Assembly (NCBI GenBank): GCA_004794655.1
Contig: SMMW01000617.1
Location: 12,957,501-13,021,500, forward strand
DNA length: 64,000 nucleotides
Direction: 5' to 3'
From: Marisa cornuarietis
Lineage: Eukaryota; Mollusca; Gastropoda; Architaenioglossa; Ampullariidae
The notes beneath the pieces are model-generated. The model saw only the letters and a program-made list of their open reading frames with translations. It made no database searches and was not told the origin of the DNA. Position numbers and translations under genes: made by a program. How positions within the stretch are numbered: the stretch's first letter is position 1; the number at the start of each line of letters is the position of its first letter. Positions 26,201 through 35,122 of this stretch are shown in pieces.

Positions 26201-29200
26201 GCTTATTTTTTTTCTCATGAACCCACCTTCGCTCACTAACTTATCTTTGCTTATTAACTCCCCTTCGCTTTTTTAGCTCCCCTTTACTCATTAACACAAC
26301 TTTGCTGTCTTTCAACTTTCCTCGTTAACTCAACATTTCTTGCTCACTCACCTTTTGCTCATTAACTCATCTGTGTTTGCCGTCGCCTGCAGGGTTCGTG
26401 CTGGGCGAGATCTTGAGGACACCGCACGTGAGAAAGGCGCTATTTATAGGAAGTGGCCTGCAGCTCTTCCAACAACTATGCGGAATCAACACTGTGATGT
26501 GAGTCTAGTTATCTCGCTTTTTTCTTTTCTTTATTGATCTTGTTTATTCATCTTTTTGTTTCTCATTTTATTTCTTTCATTTTTATTTCTTCTTTTTCAT
26601 TTTTCTTTCTTTCGTTTTTTTTTTCATTCCGTTCTTTGATTCACTTTTCTTTTTTTTTTGTTTTTTTTTAATTCCGTTCTTTGATTCATTTTTTTATAGT
26701 TAAGAAAAGCTAATAAACTGTTTTGGCATGTATGTGAGAATTTGGGAATGTGACGCTGTCACAAAGTGACAAAGAAGAAATTTGACCAAGTTAGGCAAAG
26801 TTTTTTTTTTAATTAAAAAAAACATTTTTGGTCACATGTTTGTCTCACTTTGCGCGGTTACTAACTGTTGGAATGTAATGTCTGCTCAGCACGCTCTATA
26901 ACAACAACTCAACACAAGAACGTGCTTCACAACTTCCATATAAAACGTTTTTATCGTGTAAGACATGGTTATTAACCTGAGATGCTGGCAGGAAAAAGGA
27001 CGAAAAAATAAAAAAAAGGAGGTGAAGGCAAAGGGAGACAAACGAGGAGTTCAAGAGAAGATAAGCGAGAAGCCAGGGGATTTGACAAAGAGCTTCCGCT
27101 CACGAGGGTCTATTCCTGGCCACTGTTTGAGTTGTGGATTAACCACGTTTATCTGCCTCCTTTTGCTGGACACGAAAAGCTAAATATCGCTGCGTACAAA
27201 CATCCCTCTCGTGCTTCATGAAAGTAATCCTGATATAAATCCCTTTTCTGAGTTTCAGGCGAAAATCAAATTTTATTCCTTTTTATCCTTATCCGTTTTC
27301 CCCTTCCTTTCATTTTTCCTTTCTTCCTTCACTTCTTTTTTCTTTTCTCTTATTTCATTTTTCATTCATTCCTTTCTTCCCCTTCCTTCCTATCTTCGTG
27401 TCTTTTTACTGTTTTCTTTTTCTTTGTCCCTTCTTTGGTTATTTCATTTTTCTTCCTTCATTCATTATCTCGTTCCTCTCCTTTTGTGCTTCCTTTCTAC
27501 GTCTTTTTCTTTATTCTCCATTTCTTCATTCCTTTCTTATTCTTTTCATTCTCCTTTTTTCTTGTCTTCATTGTTCCTTTCTTTCATTTTTTCCTTCCTT
27601 CCTTTCTTCCCCATTTCCTGTTTTGTTTTGGTTTTTTTTTTCTTTCTTTCTTTCTTACTTTTTCCCTGTCGCGTTTCCTTCCATCTTTCGCCTTTCTTCT
27701 TTTTTTCTTTTCTTCTGTGCTTTCTTTTTCCTCCCTACTTCCTTTCTTTTCCTTTCTATTTTTCATTCGTCCTTGCTTTTATTTGTTTTCTGTCATCTTA
27801 TTTTAAAACGAATGCTGTAAATCACTTTAGTGTTGATGAAGACATTTTGAGACCGTAATATCTGGTCAGATTTTGACTTAACTTCGGGGCACTAAAATGC
27901 GGACATAGTTTGCCCTTTTCTACTTGCAATATAACATAATATTGAAACACTAACTTGGGGGCATAATGTGCCCCTTTCTTCCCTACAATGTGCCGCAACT
28001 TTCAAACACTAACACTCAGGTACATGTGCCCCTTTCTTCCTGACTAGTTTCTACGTTACTTTGAGACACTTCAATGTGGACATGCTGTCTGCTTTCTTAC
28101 AAGATGAAGTATGGTTGAGACACTGAGTCCGTTTTCCACAGATACTACAGCGCCTCTATTCTCAAGCTGGCGGGCTTTCCATCCGACATGGCCATCTGGC
28201 TGGTCTGCGTACCCAACGTGGTTAACTTCCTGTCCACCTTCATCGGCGTCTGGGCCGTGGAGAGGTTTGGGCGCAAACGACTGCTCGTCATCAGCTTTCT
28301 GGGTAAGTATGTACTCAGCATCACTTGTAGGTAGGTCTGTGCTTTGCTGATGTTCTGCCACCACCCTCACTAGCCCATTCACGACTAGTGTGTACATAGG
28401 ACAGAAAATATAAGTACATGGTTACAGATCTTTATCTGACCTCAGTGTTATATATGGTTAGAGATTTTTAGTTGGTCTCGGTATTATAATAATATCTGGT
28501 TACAGATCATTGCCTGACCTCGGTGTTAAAATAAATACATCGTTAGAGATCTTTCTCTGACCTCAGTGTTGTTATATTGATGTATAGTTACCAATCTTTA
28601 TCTGATCTCAGTGTTTTAATAATATATAGTTAGAGATCTTTATCTCACCTCGGTGTTATATATGGTTGCAGATCTTTATCTCACCTCAGTGTTATAATAA
28701 TATCCGGTTAGAGATCTGCATCTCACCTTGGTGTTATATATGGTTACAGATCTTTATCTGATCTCAGTGTTGTTATTATAATGTATGGTTACCAATCTTC
28801 ATCTAATCTCAGTGTTTTAATAATATATGGTTAGAGATCTTTATCTCACCTCAGGGTTATAATAGAGGTGAGAAATCATTATCGGACCTTGGTGTTATAT
28901 ATGGTTAAAGATCTTTATCTGACCTCAGTGTTATAATAAATACATCGTTAGAAATCTTTATCTGACTTCAGTGTTATAATAATATATGGTTAGAGATCTT
29001 TATCTCACCTCGCTGTTATTATAATAATACGTGATAGGGTATCTCTATCTAACCTCTGGGTCTTTATAACACGGGGACAGAAAGGAATCAGAAGCCGCAT
29101 TCTTTGACGACACATTACTAGACCTCTTCTGGGCTGGTAAGGGGGAGTCTACATATGTAGAAATGTTCATGACCTGACAAAAATCAGTTTGTCAAGACCG

Positions 29201-29590
29201 CACGTCAACAGAAACCATCCACGCAGTGTAAAATCAAGGACGTGTATAGTAATACAAGTTCGAGGTACAATCGAGTTGATCCCCGACTTCATTCCAAGCA
29301 TCAAGACAACACCTGGAGTTTTTATTTTTCCTTCTCTTGTTTCAGGTGTCGTCGTTGCGCTGGTCGTGCTGGCTGTTGGGTTTCAACTGTCAGCCATCCA
29401 CTCTCCTCCCGTCAACATCACATCGAGTAGTGTAGGACACAACGACTCGTGTGCTACATCATATGAGTGAGTAGTTTTGACTCTGGGGGTGAGAGACAGC
29501 CTTCGTAGATTCCGAATTCTTTTCTTGTGTCCATGAATAACTTTATCTATGTTTTACTATGTTTCATGTAAAGGGACATCTGCGTGTGCG

Positions 29591-29647
<57 letters not shown>

Positions 29648-32188
29648 ACGCCGCGTGTTTAGGCGGGAGGATATTCTGTGCGTGTTCTTGTGGTATTGTA
29701 TGAGTGTGAAGGTGCTTCAACCTCTGGAGTCCTGGTGATTATTATCCCACGAAGATTGATTGCCACTATCTTTGTCTTTGTCTGTCTTTGTCTGTACCAC
29801 ATCATCTTACACCCAGTGCGCATGACACTGTATGTTGTAGCCCATGTTGTATCCAATAACCCACGACATTTACCTAACAGCCTATGACATCAACTCACTA
29901 AGCATGATATTTACCCACTCACACAAGTGGTACATAGTAACCCAGGATATTTTACCAGTAATCATGCCCTTTGCACAGCAATCCATTACCTTGATCCGGT
30001 AATCCTGAAACGATACCCAACAACCATAATTTTGGACCCAGTAACCACGCAACACATGAACCTCACCCAGTAACCGCCATGTTTGTTGTACCCAGAAAGC
30101 CATAGCACATTTATATCATGTATATGTATGTATTATCTCTGTGTATCATGTATGTATTACTGCTAGTACGAGCACTGTTTGGAATTGCCCTTGTGGATAA
30201 ATAAAATGGTATTGTATTGTATACTTATCAAATAAATGTCAACCGTTACCCCAGTAACAACAATTTTATACTTAATTATCCATGCGCGTTGTTCGAGTAG
30301 CCGAACTTTCAACCAGTCGCTTATCTTGTCCGCAGCGTGTGTGAAAACTGCATCCTGAACGCCGACTGCGGCTACTGCTACGACGAGAACGACCTCCCGT
30401 CAGCCACCTGCGCTCACGCTATCGAGGACGACGAAGAGCACGCGCTATACGGTGGCTGCAGCATAAACAAAACCTCCAGCCAGAGCGGCCTCAAGTGGGC
30501 CCACGGCTACTGCCCCACCGACTACACCTGGATGGCTGTGCTCGGCTTGGCCCTCTTCGTCTTCTCATTTGCGCCAGGTGAGCTGAATGGGTCTGACCCA
30601 CAAGTTACCCAAACTAGTCACCTGGAAGAAGCTTGGACCCACTTTTATTACCAGAGATGCAGAGTAATTTCGGTACAGATAACATGTCACAGTAAATACA
30701 ACGTTTAGTATAGTTCAAAGTTCGTGTGGGGTAAATGTTTCGAGCATATTAGGAACCAACATTGGTTGAACGAAAATAAGCGGTGTGTTACTGTCAGGTG
30801 TGAAAAGCAGATCTTTCTGCGAGGTTAAGTCGACAATTTTGGTTTGTTGAATTCCCCTTGGAGGATGGTTAATGAGCTGCGATGTCGCAGGATTGGGACC
30901 TATGCCCTGGACGATCAATTCTGAGATCTACCCGATGTGGGCGAGAGGTACTGGTAACGCGATCGCCACGGCCGTCAACTGGATCTTCAATCTCATCGTC
31001 TCCTTCACCTTCCTCACTATGACGGAAAACATCACTAAGCACGGTGAGTGGTCTGCCATTCTCAGATAAATGACTTTGACAATAATGTTAGACGCTTTTG
31101 ACGATGTTGGCAGAAAACGGAGCTGCAGTAAAAGAATTTGTAGCAACGTCACGTGACACGTGACGCTGTGGATTCTTATGCGCCGGGGCAGCCATGTTTT
31201 TGGACAGTGTCACAACTGGTGCTTAACCAGCTACTGGACGGCTTATGACAATGTACAGCTCTTTACTGGAGAGAGTTACGACAGCTAACTCCTGTAACAA
31301 CAGCATAAAGTTAGCTCCTGGAACGGTTTACTGACGACATAAACTATTTCCTGAACAGTTTTACGACAGCTAGCTCCTAGACAGACCACGTACAGCTAGC
31401 TTCTGAAGAACGTATCGACAACTTACATCAGATGCCTAACAATCAAGTGAATCCAGCTCCATACTAGAACTTTATGCACAGCAGCAGCTATAGACAGCTT
31501 TGGGAAAGTGAGCAGAAATACTAAATACTCCTATTCCACGCATTTCATTTATCCGTTTTTTTTTTTATTCTGTTTGTTTTTTGTGTTTGGATTGGTTATT
31601 TTTGGTTTTTGTTTTGTTTTTGTTATTGTTTTTTGTCTTGTTTTGTTCTTGTTTGCTTTTACTTTTTTGTTTTATTTTAGTTTAGTTCAGCATTTTTTGA
31701 ATGAACGGTGGGATTTGAAAATAGGGAGAAAAGATTTCAAGAAAATTAAAAAAAACACGTCTCAGTTCGCCCTAGCAGTCGTTGTCCCAGTATGACGTGT
31801 TACATCAGTGGTAGTCGGGGTTGTCAAGGTAGGAAGTTGAGGGGTACTAGTCCAGATAACTCTATCTTCTTTTTTTTCATCACCTTCTTCACCAACGTTG
31901 CAAAATCAGTGTGGGGGGTGGAGCAAATCAACGAGACTTCATGTAACGATTAACCCCCTTTGTGTTTGATCCCTAGGTACTTTCTGGCTCTTTGGCGGGA
32001 TATGTTTCTTGGGGATGATCTTCACCCTCATTTTCGTGCCGGAGACGAAGAACAAAAGTCTGGAGGAGGTGGAGGAACTGTTCATGTCTGCCTCTGAACG
32101 CAAGAATCGGCAACGACAGAGGGAGATCAAAAACAACATCGTTGTTGAGGAAAAACCCGCCATGAACGTCACGAACACAAGGCTTTGA
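5456..32188 (+). CDS. SLC2A13: Proton/myo-inositol cotransporter-like (SLC2A13/HMIT), complete, 10 exons
   Basis: Exons 5456-5900, 21087-21243, 21666-21765, 23343-23442, 26393-26498, 28142-28302, 29346-29466, 30336-30577, 30891-31043 and 31977-32188 join to 1797 nt, a 598-aa protein. Every junction keeps frame and uses GT/AG. Seen: major-facilitator sugar-porter signatures [14 protein letters not shown] (54-67), GRR (109-111), [16 protein letters not shown] (156-171), PESPRWL (222-228), QQLCGIN (294-300), VERFGRKR (342-349), [16 protein letters not shown] (481-496) and PETK (550-553). A long extracellular loop between TM9 and TM10 (about 374-461) carries eight Cys (392, 399, 402, 408, 411, 422, 438, 456). 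That loop separates HMIT from ordinary GLUTs. Known of the family: 12-TM H+-coupled myo-inositol import, human form 648 aa; the difference is mainly a shorter N-terminus. The ATG at 5456 has a good context (A at -3, G at +4). Substrate is inferred from family. Confidence 0.93.
6960..7560. repeat. Degenerate GGTATCT-type tandem array
   Basis: Irregular repetition of phrases such as CCTTGGTATCTATCA and CCTTGGTATCTGTCA, spaced about 15-40 bp apart and heavily diverged. Confidence 0.6.
10846..11065 (+). mobile_element. Degraded SINE relic
   Basis: It begins GGTCCGGGTGGCGCAA and ends CTGGCGTAAAACATC, matching the two ends of the SINE at 1809-1990. The middle is poorly preserved. Confidence 0.4.
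11215..11440. repeat. Pyrimidine-rich degenerate tandem array
   Basis: Repeats of CCCTTTCTGATTGCCTC and CTAGCTTTCTGATTG-like units of about 15-30 bp. Confidence 0.65.
12790..12850 (+). mobile_element. Possible tRNA-like SINE head remnant
   Basis: A good B box, CGGTTCGAATCC, follows a tRNA-like lead at about 12822-12833. No cloverleaf is convincing, so a relic is likelier than a working tRNA gene. Confidence 0.25.
15919..16183. mobile_element. Inverted-repeat miniature element, copy 1
   Basis: 265 bp bounded by perfect 19-bp inverted ends GGGGCCAGTTGCACAACAC and its complement. It has no coding capacity, and the interior matches copy 2 at 17979-18235. No clear target duplication is seen. Confidence 0.75.
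17826..17875. repeat. GT dinucleotide microsatellite
   Basis: A pure GT run of 50 bp, then a short GA run. Confidence 0.95.
17979..18235. mobile_element. Inverted-repeat miniature element, copy 2
   Basis: 257 bp with ends GGGGCCAGTTGCACAAC and its complement. The interior closely resembles copy 1, including GACGGAAAGTCAGACTTAAA. Confidence 0.75.
20781..20834. repeat. CA dinucleotide microsatellite
   Basis: A pure CA run of 54 bp, about 250 bp before SLC2A13-like exon 2. Confidence 0.95.
21087..21243 (+). CDS. SLC2A13: SLC2A13-like coding exon 2
   Basis: The acceptor is TTTTTCAG|GGTTTG. It encodes residues 149-200 ([19 protein letters not shown] and on), the conserved TM4-TM5 region of sugar porters, ending in DDGW plus two bases of Arg. 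The donor AG|GTCAGT is followed at once by a C-run and CA repeat. Confidence 0.93.
21244..21665 (+). other. SLC2A13: Intron 2 of the SLC2A13-like gene
   Basis: 422 bp; it begins with a C homopolymer and short CA run, then AT-rich sequence. Nothing else is seen. Confidence 0.9.
21666..21765 (+). CDS. SLC2A13: SLC2A13-like coding exon 3
   Basis: The acceptor is TTCACAG|GTACATG. It encodes residues 201-234: TM6 and the hallmark PESPRWL at its cytosolic end. The donor is ACG|GTGAGT, phase 0. Confidence 0.93.
21890..22240. repeat. Degenerate TTTGTCGTTGTC-type array
   Basis: Many diverged copies of CATTTGGTCGTTTGTCATTTTG-related phrases, about 10-25 bp apart. Confidence 0.7.
23127..23216. repeat. 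GT dinucleotide microsatellite, 45 units
   Basis: An uninterrupted 90-bp GT run close to the exon 4 acceptor. Confidence 0.97.
23343..23442 (+). CDS. SLC2A13: SLC2A13-like coding exon 4
   Basis: The acceptor is CGCTACAG|GAGGAT. It encodes the charged cytosolic TM6-7 loop (residues 235-267, [20 protein letters not shown] and on). The donor is ACTG|GTCAGT, phase 1. A 90-bp GT microsatellite ends 126 bp upstream of the exon. Confidence 0.9.
25560..25742 (-). mobile_element. tRNA-derived SINE, second family, copy A
   Basis: On the minus strand a B box GGTTCGATACC is followed by a body with TGTGGAATGGGTACCTGACT and GAGGCAAAAGAGAT. The copy at 34640-34800 shares this order. Confidence 0.5.
25866..26030 (+). 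mobile_element. SINE fragment, first family
   Basis: ATAAGGCACTTGTCACCAGT, then the B-box-like GAGTTCAGATTTC and CTCTGCATGTG, in the same order as the SINEs at 1809 and 48141. Confidence 0.5.
26060..26380. repeat. Degenerate TTAACTCACCTTTGCTCA array
   Basis: About fifteen diverged units of 14-25 bp lead up to the exon 5 acceptor, which follows directly. Confidence 0.75.
26393..26498 (+). CDS. SLC2A13: SLC2A13-like coding exon 5
   Basis: The acceptor is CGCCTGCAG|GGTTCG. It encodes residues 268-302, including TM7 and QQLCGIN (the usual family form is QQLSGIN). It ends with two bases of codon 303; the donor is AT|GTGAGT. Confidence 0.92.
26499..28141 (+). other. SLC2A13: Intron 5 of the SLC2A13-like gene
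   Basis: Contains T/C-rich tracts (26500-26700 and 27270-27790) made of CTTTC/TTCC words, and a diverged tandem of about 65 bp (27890-28085) built on GGGGCACTAA...TGCCCCTTTC. Long Phe/Ser/Leu frames are artefacts of the tract. Confidence 0.85.
28142..28302 (+). CDS. SLC2A13: SLC2A13-like coding exon 6
   Basis: The acceptor is TTCCACAG|ATACTAC. It encodes [13 protein letters not shown]8 and the VERFGRKR loop motif, residues 303-356. The donor is CTGG|GTAAGT, phase 1. Confidence 0.92.
28303..29345 (+). other. SLC2A13: Intron 6 of the SLC2A13-like gene
   Basis: Mostly a minisatellite (28418-29045). The remainder shows no recognisable element. Confidence 0.9.
28418..29045. repeat. Minisatellite, units about 36-44 bp
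   Basis: About fifteen units built on GGTTAGAGATCTTTATCTGA, CCTCAGTGTTATAATAATAT. They differ by point changes and in the length of the ATA spacer. Confidence 0.9.
29346..29466 (+). CDS. SLC2A13: SLC2A13-like coding exon 7
   Basis: The acceptor is CTTGTTTCAG|GTGTCG. It encodes TM9 ([16 protein letters not shown]) and the start of the extracellular loop with an N-glycosylation sequon NIT at 380-382. The donor is TATGA|GTGAGT, phase 2. Confidence 0.9.
29593..29645. repeat. GT dinucleotide microsatellite
   Basis: A GT run of about 53 bp inside intron 7. Confidence 0.95.
29840..30090. repeat. Degenerate CCCAGTAACC array
   Basis: Diverged units such as ACCCAGTAACCACGCAACA and ACCAGTAATCATGCC, about 20-30 bp apart. 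Confidence 0.65.
30110..30225 (+). mobile_element. Probable non-LTR retrotransposon 3' tail
   Basis: GTGGATAAATAAAATGGTAT is followed by repeated ATTGT, the form of a LINE or SINE 3' end with its own AATAAA and a short-repeat tail. No coding part remains. Confidence 0.4.
30336..30577 (+). CDS. SLC2A13: SLC2A13-like coding exon 8 (Cys-rich loop)
   Basis: The acceptor is TTGTCCGCAG|CGTGTG. It encodes [18 protein letters not shown], a PSI-like Cys pattern, then an acidic stretch, a sequon NKT at 441-443 and TM10. The donor is CCAG|GTGAGC, phase 1. This exon carries most of the HMIT-specific loop. Confidence 0.93.
30578..30890 (+). other. SLC2A13: Intron 8 of the SLC2A13-like gene
   Basis: 313 bp of unique-looking sequence; nothing recognised. 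Confidence 0.9.
30891..31043 (+). CDS. SLC2A13: SLC2A13-like coding exon 9
   Basis: The acceptor is GATGTCGCAG|GATTGG. It encodes [20 protein letters not shown] and TM11, residues 479-528. The donor is CACG|GTGAGT, phase 1. Confidence 0.93.
31044..31976 (+). other. SLC2A13: Intron 9 of the SLC2A13-like gene
   Basis: Contains a degenerate array of GACAGCTAGCTCCTGAACAG-like units (31200-31490) and a T/G-rich stretch (31555-31690). Nothing else is seen. Confidence 0.85.
31977..32188 (+). CDS. SLC2A13: SLC2A13-like terminal coding exon 10
   Basis: The acceptor is TGATCCCTAG|GTACTT. It encodes TM12, [15 protein letters not shown] and a short charged C-terminus ending NVTNTRL, then TGA at 32186-32188. 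Confidence 0.93.
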
Positions 32189-33029
32189 GCGGATTGGTCA
32201 AGATCTTTTAATTAGGTACGTCCACACGTGCAGACACTATAGCATACACACACGCACGCACATATGCACGAACAGACACTCGCATACACACACGCACATA
32301 CGCACGCATACACAAATTCCCTCATAGTAGCTATATACACTACCTTGTTTACAACCGACTCCACCATCACCATAGCCAAACCAACACCTCAACCATATCA
32401 TCACATTTCATATGCCAAACTTAACTGCATGCGATGGTTTTCATACATCCACTATGTCACTTTTGGACGCAGAATCTAATCTTGCTCCGTATGACAGTTG
32501 TGTGAACCACCACCCTCCCGATTCCCGCAGCGTCAAACCCCGCAGTGGCAATCCAATGTTAAAGGACTAATATGGTTCAAATGTTTTCTAATAATTCGTT
32601 AAAGTTCCATGAATACTGTTTCTCCAAGTCTGGGTAAACATATCCCGTCTTTTTTCGAGATACCCACCTAAAATCATACCAAGCACAGAGAAATATCAAC
32701 AGCACAGACGTCATGATTGTACATGGATAAGTTTACATTGTAAAGGATCTGGCTAATATTAATAAGGCATGTCTCTGTTCAAACGTCACTCATAAACTGT
32801 ATCTTCTGCTCTAATTTTGAAAAGTAGGAAAATAATGAAGGCAGCGGGGTCATTTTGAAAAGAAATTTGCGCTAATGCGTGAGCTGAATTTCTGTCTCTG
32901 TTTCAGATTTGTAGGGGCCGAGCAAGTTCTCTGTGTGACAAATCTCGTACATTTTCATCGAACTTTACAATTTTTTTTCGGAGGGGGCAAGAATATTCTC
33001 TGCCTCTTCGAGCCCTTTTGGCTTTCTCG

Positions 33030-33183
33030 GTTGCTTGGCAACGCCAACGTCACCAGCCGATCGCCCAGCAGCCGATGGTCACGTGACATGGACGGCGGCC
33101 TATTAGCGACATTTTTGCGTTGAGTCACTGCGGTCATGCGTGCGCGGCGACCATTGGATGAGGCAGAGCTTAAATGTGATTGG
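33030..33183. promoter_or_regulatory. Promoter-like motif cluster in a CpG-rich patch
   Basis: Contains an RFX-type X-box GTTGCTTGGCAAC (33030-33042), the USF-type palindrome GTCACGTGAC (33078-33087), an AP-1-like TGAGTCACT (33121-33129) and two inverted CCAAT boxes near 33153 and 33179. It lies in the presumed 3' UTR of the transporter gene with no matching gene identified. Confidence 0.35.
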
Positions 33184-33595
33184 CTGGAACTGACACTGAC
33201 ACCTGTCGACACCGGGACCGAATGTTGCCAGCTTCCGGGACGCACCACTTTCCAGCTTCAAGGCCGCCACATTTGGGATGCTTGCTAAATAGCATTCTGC
33301 CGTAAATTCTAGCAAAATTCTAGGAAATGGGCGCTGCGTAGGTCTGACATTTTTTATTCAAACGGAGGGAAATGCACTTGCAAGAAAGTACGCAACTGTG
33401 CATGCCGTTGCCTTCAGTTATTAGGTTACCTTAGCAGGCTGCAAACTCTTGTCCTTTCACAGATGTCTGAAGCCTCTCAACTTAAAAGCGAAAATTGGGC
33501 AGCCCTAAACAACTAATCACAACATGTTACATTATTCTTATTCAAAGTCATACAAGTGCAAACCTGCACAAAGGGGAAGTATGAACAGGAGAGTA

Positions 33596-33601
33596 AATAA
33601 A
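33596..33601 (+). terminator. Candidate poly(A) signal of the SLC2A13-like gene
   Basis: AATAAA is the first canonical hexamer I found downstream of the stop codon. It would imply a 3' UTR of about 1.4 kb. Confidence 0.35.
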
Positions 33602-33735
33602 GTGGTAATATAATTTTTAAAATGGCAGAAGGAAACAGCTTTGGATTGCACTGGACTAATGCTAGCGTCTGTGTACGTTAAACTCTTCTGATGTTGACCC
33701 TTTTGTAAGAGCTGTACATATGTTAGTTATCGCTG

Positions 33736-33761
33736 ACATGATGACGATGATGATGATGATT

Positions 33762-33793
<32 letters not shown>
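33736..33793. repeat. GAT trinucleotide repeat
   Basis: About nineteen near-perfect GAT units. Confidence 0.9.
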
Positions 33794-33794
<1 letters not shown>

Positions 33795-34274
33795 TATTTG
33801 TTACATATGCTATTCTTCTCTTATCGAAATATCTCTCTTCGTTTCTGTGTGTTTTTGTTTCGGATCAGAATTTTATTATTTTTGTTTTTGAAGAAAGATA
33901 CACTTTTGAGCTAATGATGAATGAATGTGTGCGTGTGTGTGTGCGTGTAAGTGTGCGCAAGACTGTATATACGCCAGACTATATATATATATATATTTGT
34001 ACCTATGTATGTACATGATATAAAAACAGTCCATGTATTTTTGATCTCTTTAAATGTGCATCACATTTTACTTTCTATTTAATATGCATATATTTGTAAT
34101 TTTCCTGTACAACTTCATTGTTAAACTTTCATTCGTCTCAAGAAGGTTTTTTTTTTTTTTTTGCAAATATTGTGCCATTTCTTTCTTTTTGATCCTTACA
34201 TTCACAAAGTTAGTTTCGTAACCTCGATAACTGGAAAGTGTGAGAGCTTTTGGACTCTACTCTCCTTGCGCGTC

Positions 34275-34286
34275 TGAGAGAGAGAG

Positions 34287-34359
<73 letters not shown>

Positions 34360-34620
34360 GTGTACGTGTGTGTACGTGTGAGAGAGAGTGTGCGCGCAGA
34401 AGTGTGCGAATGAGTATGTATGAGGGAAAGTGTGTGAGAGTGAGTGTTTGAATCTGTATGTGTGTGAGTAAGGGTAGGTATGAGTGTACGTGTGAGAGGG
34501 TGTGTATGAGTATGAGCGCGTGTTTGAGTGTGTGTATGTGTGTGTGTATATATATATATATATGCGAGTGTGTGTGTGCGTGCGAAGAAGTGTATATGTA
34601 TGCGTGTGAGTGTGTTTGTA
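34275..34620. repeat. Long GT/GA-rich repeat tract
   Basis: A pure GT core at 34290-34354 is followed by decayed GTGA and GTAT units. Confidence 0.9.
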
Positions 34621-34639
34621 TGAGTGTTAGTGCGCGGTG

Positions 34640-34800
34640 TTTATCTCCTTCGCCTCACGTCCTCCCTTTCCTCTCTCATGTGAGGAGTCAGTCGCCATTC
34701 CACAAGTTGGACAAGTAGTGGAAGTCGTTACGCCACACAGGTATCGAACCAAAGCGCCTAGTGTTCGCCGCCTCCTGTCTTGTCCGCTTTGCCACCAGAA
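34640..34800 (-). mobile_element. tRNA-derived SINE, second family, copy B
   Basis: Minus strand: A-box-like TGGCAAAGCGG, B box GGTTCGATACC, then TTGTGGAATGGCGACTGACT and GAGGCGAAGGAGAT, collinear with 25560-25742. Confidence 0.5.
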
Positions 34801-35079
34801 GAGACCACAAGAACGGTCTCAAACAACTCACTTCCAAACAGAACTACTGTTCAGTAGAAATCGTTTTTTTAATCACCATGTTACATTTGCGCATGTGTAT
34901 AACTTTAATATATGATATATACTGTAAAATACTGCAAACTGGATGTTAACTTCAAGGCACATATTCTATGATTCAAATAGCATACTTGTATAATACGATG
35001 CAAATACGATGTATTTTGCGAAATGTTTTAGATTACACGAAAAACATAGGGGCACATGTTAATGTTCATCTTGCGCACG

Positions 35080-35122
<43 letters not shown>

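Larger units (their letters stand above)
23443..26392 (+). other. SLC2A13: Intron 4 of the SLC2A13-like gene
   Basis: Contains an A/G-rich tract (about 24100-24580), an antisense SINE (25560-25742), a SINE fragment (25866-26030) and a TTAACTCACC array (26060-26380). No gene is seen. Confidence 0.85.
29467..30335 (+). other. SLC2A13: Intron 7 of the SLC2A13-like gene
   Basis: Contains a GT microsatellite (29593-29645), a degenerate CCCAGTAACC array (29840-30090) and a retroelement tail (30110-30225). Confidence 0.85.

Noticed and set aside
27211..27858. 215-codon Phe/Ser/Leu-rich frame in intron 5
   Set aside because: Translation of a T/C-rich tract; three overlapping frames look alike and no transmembrane gene is supported.
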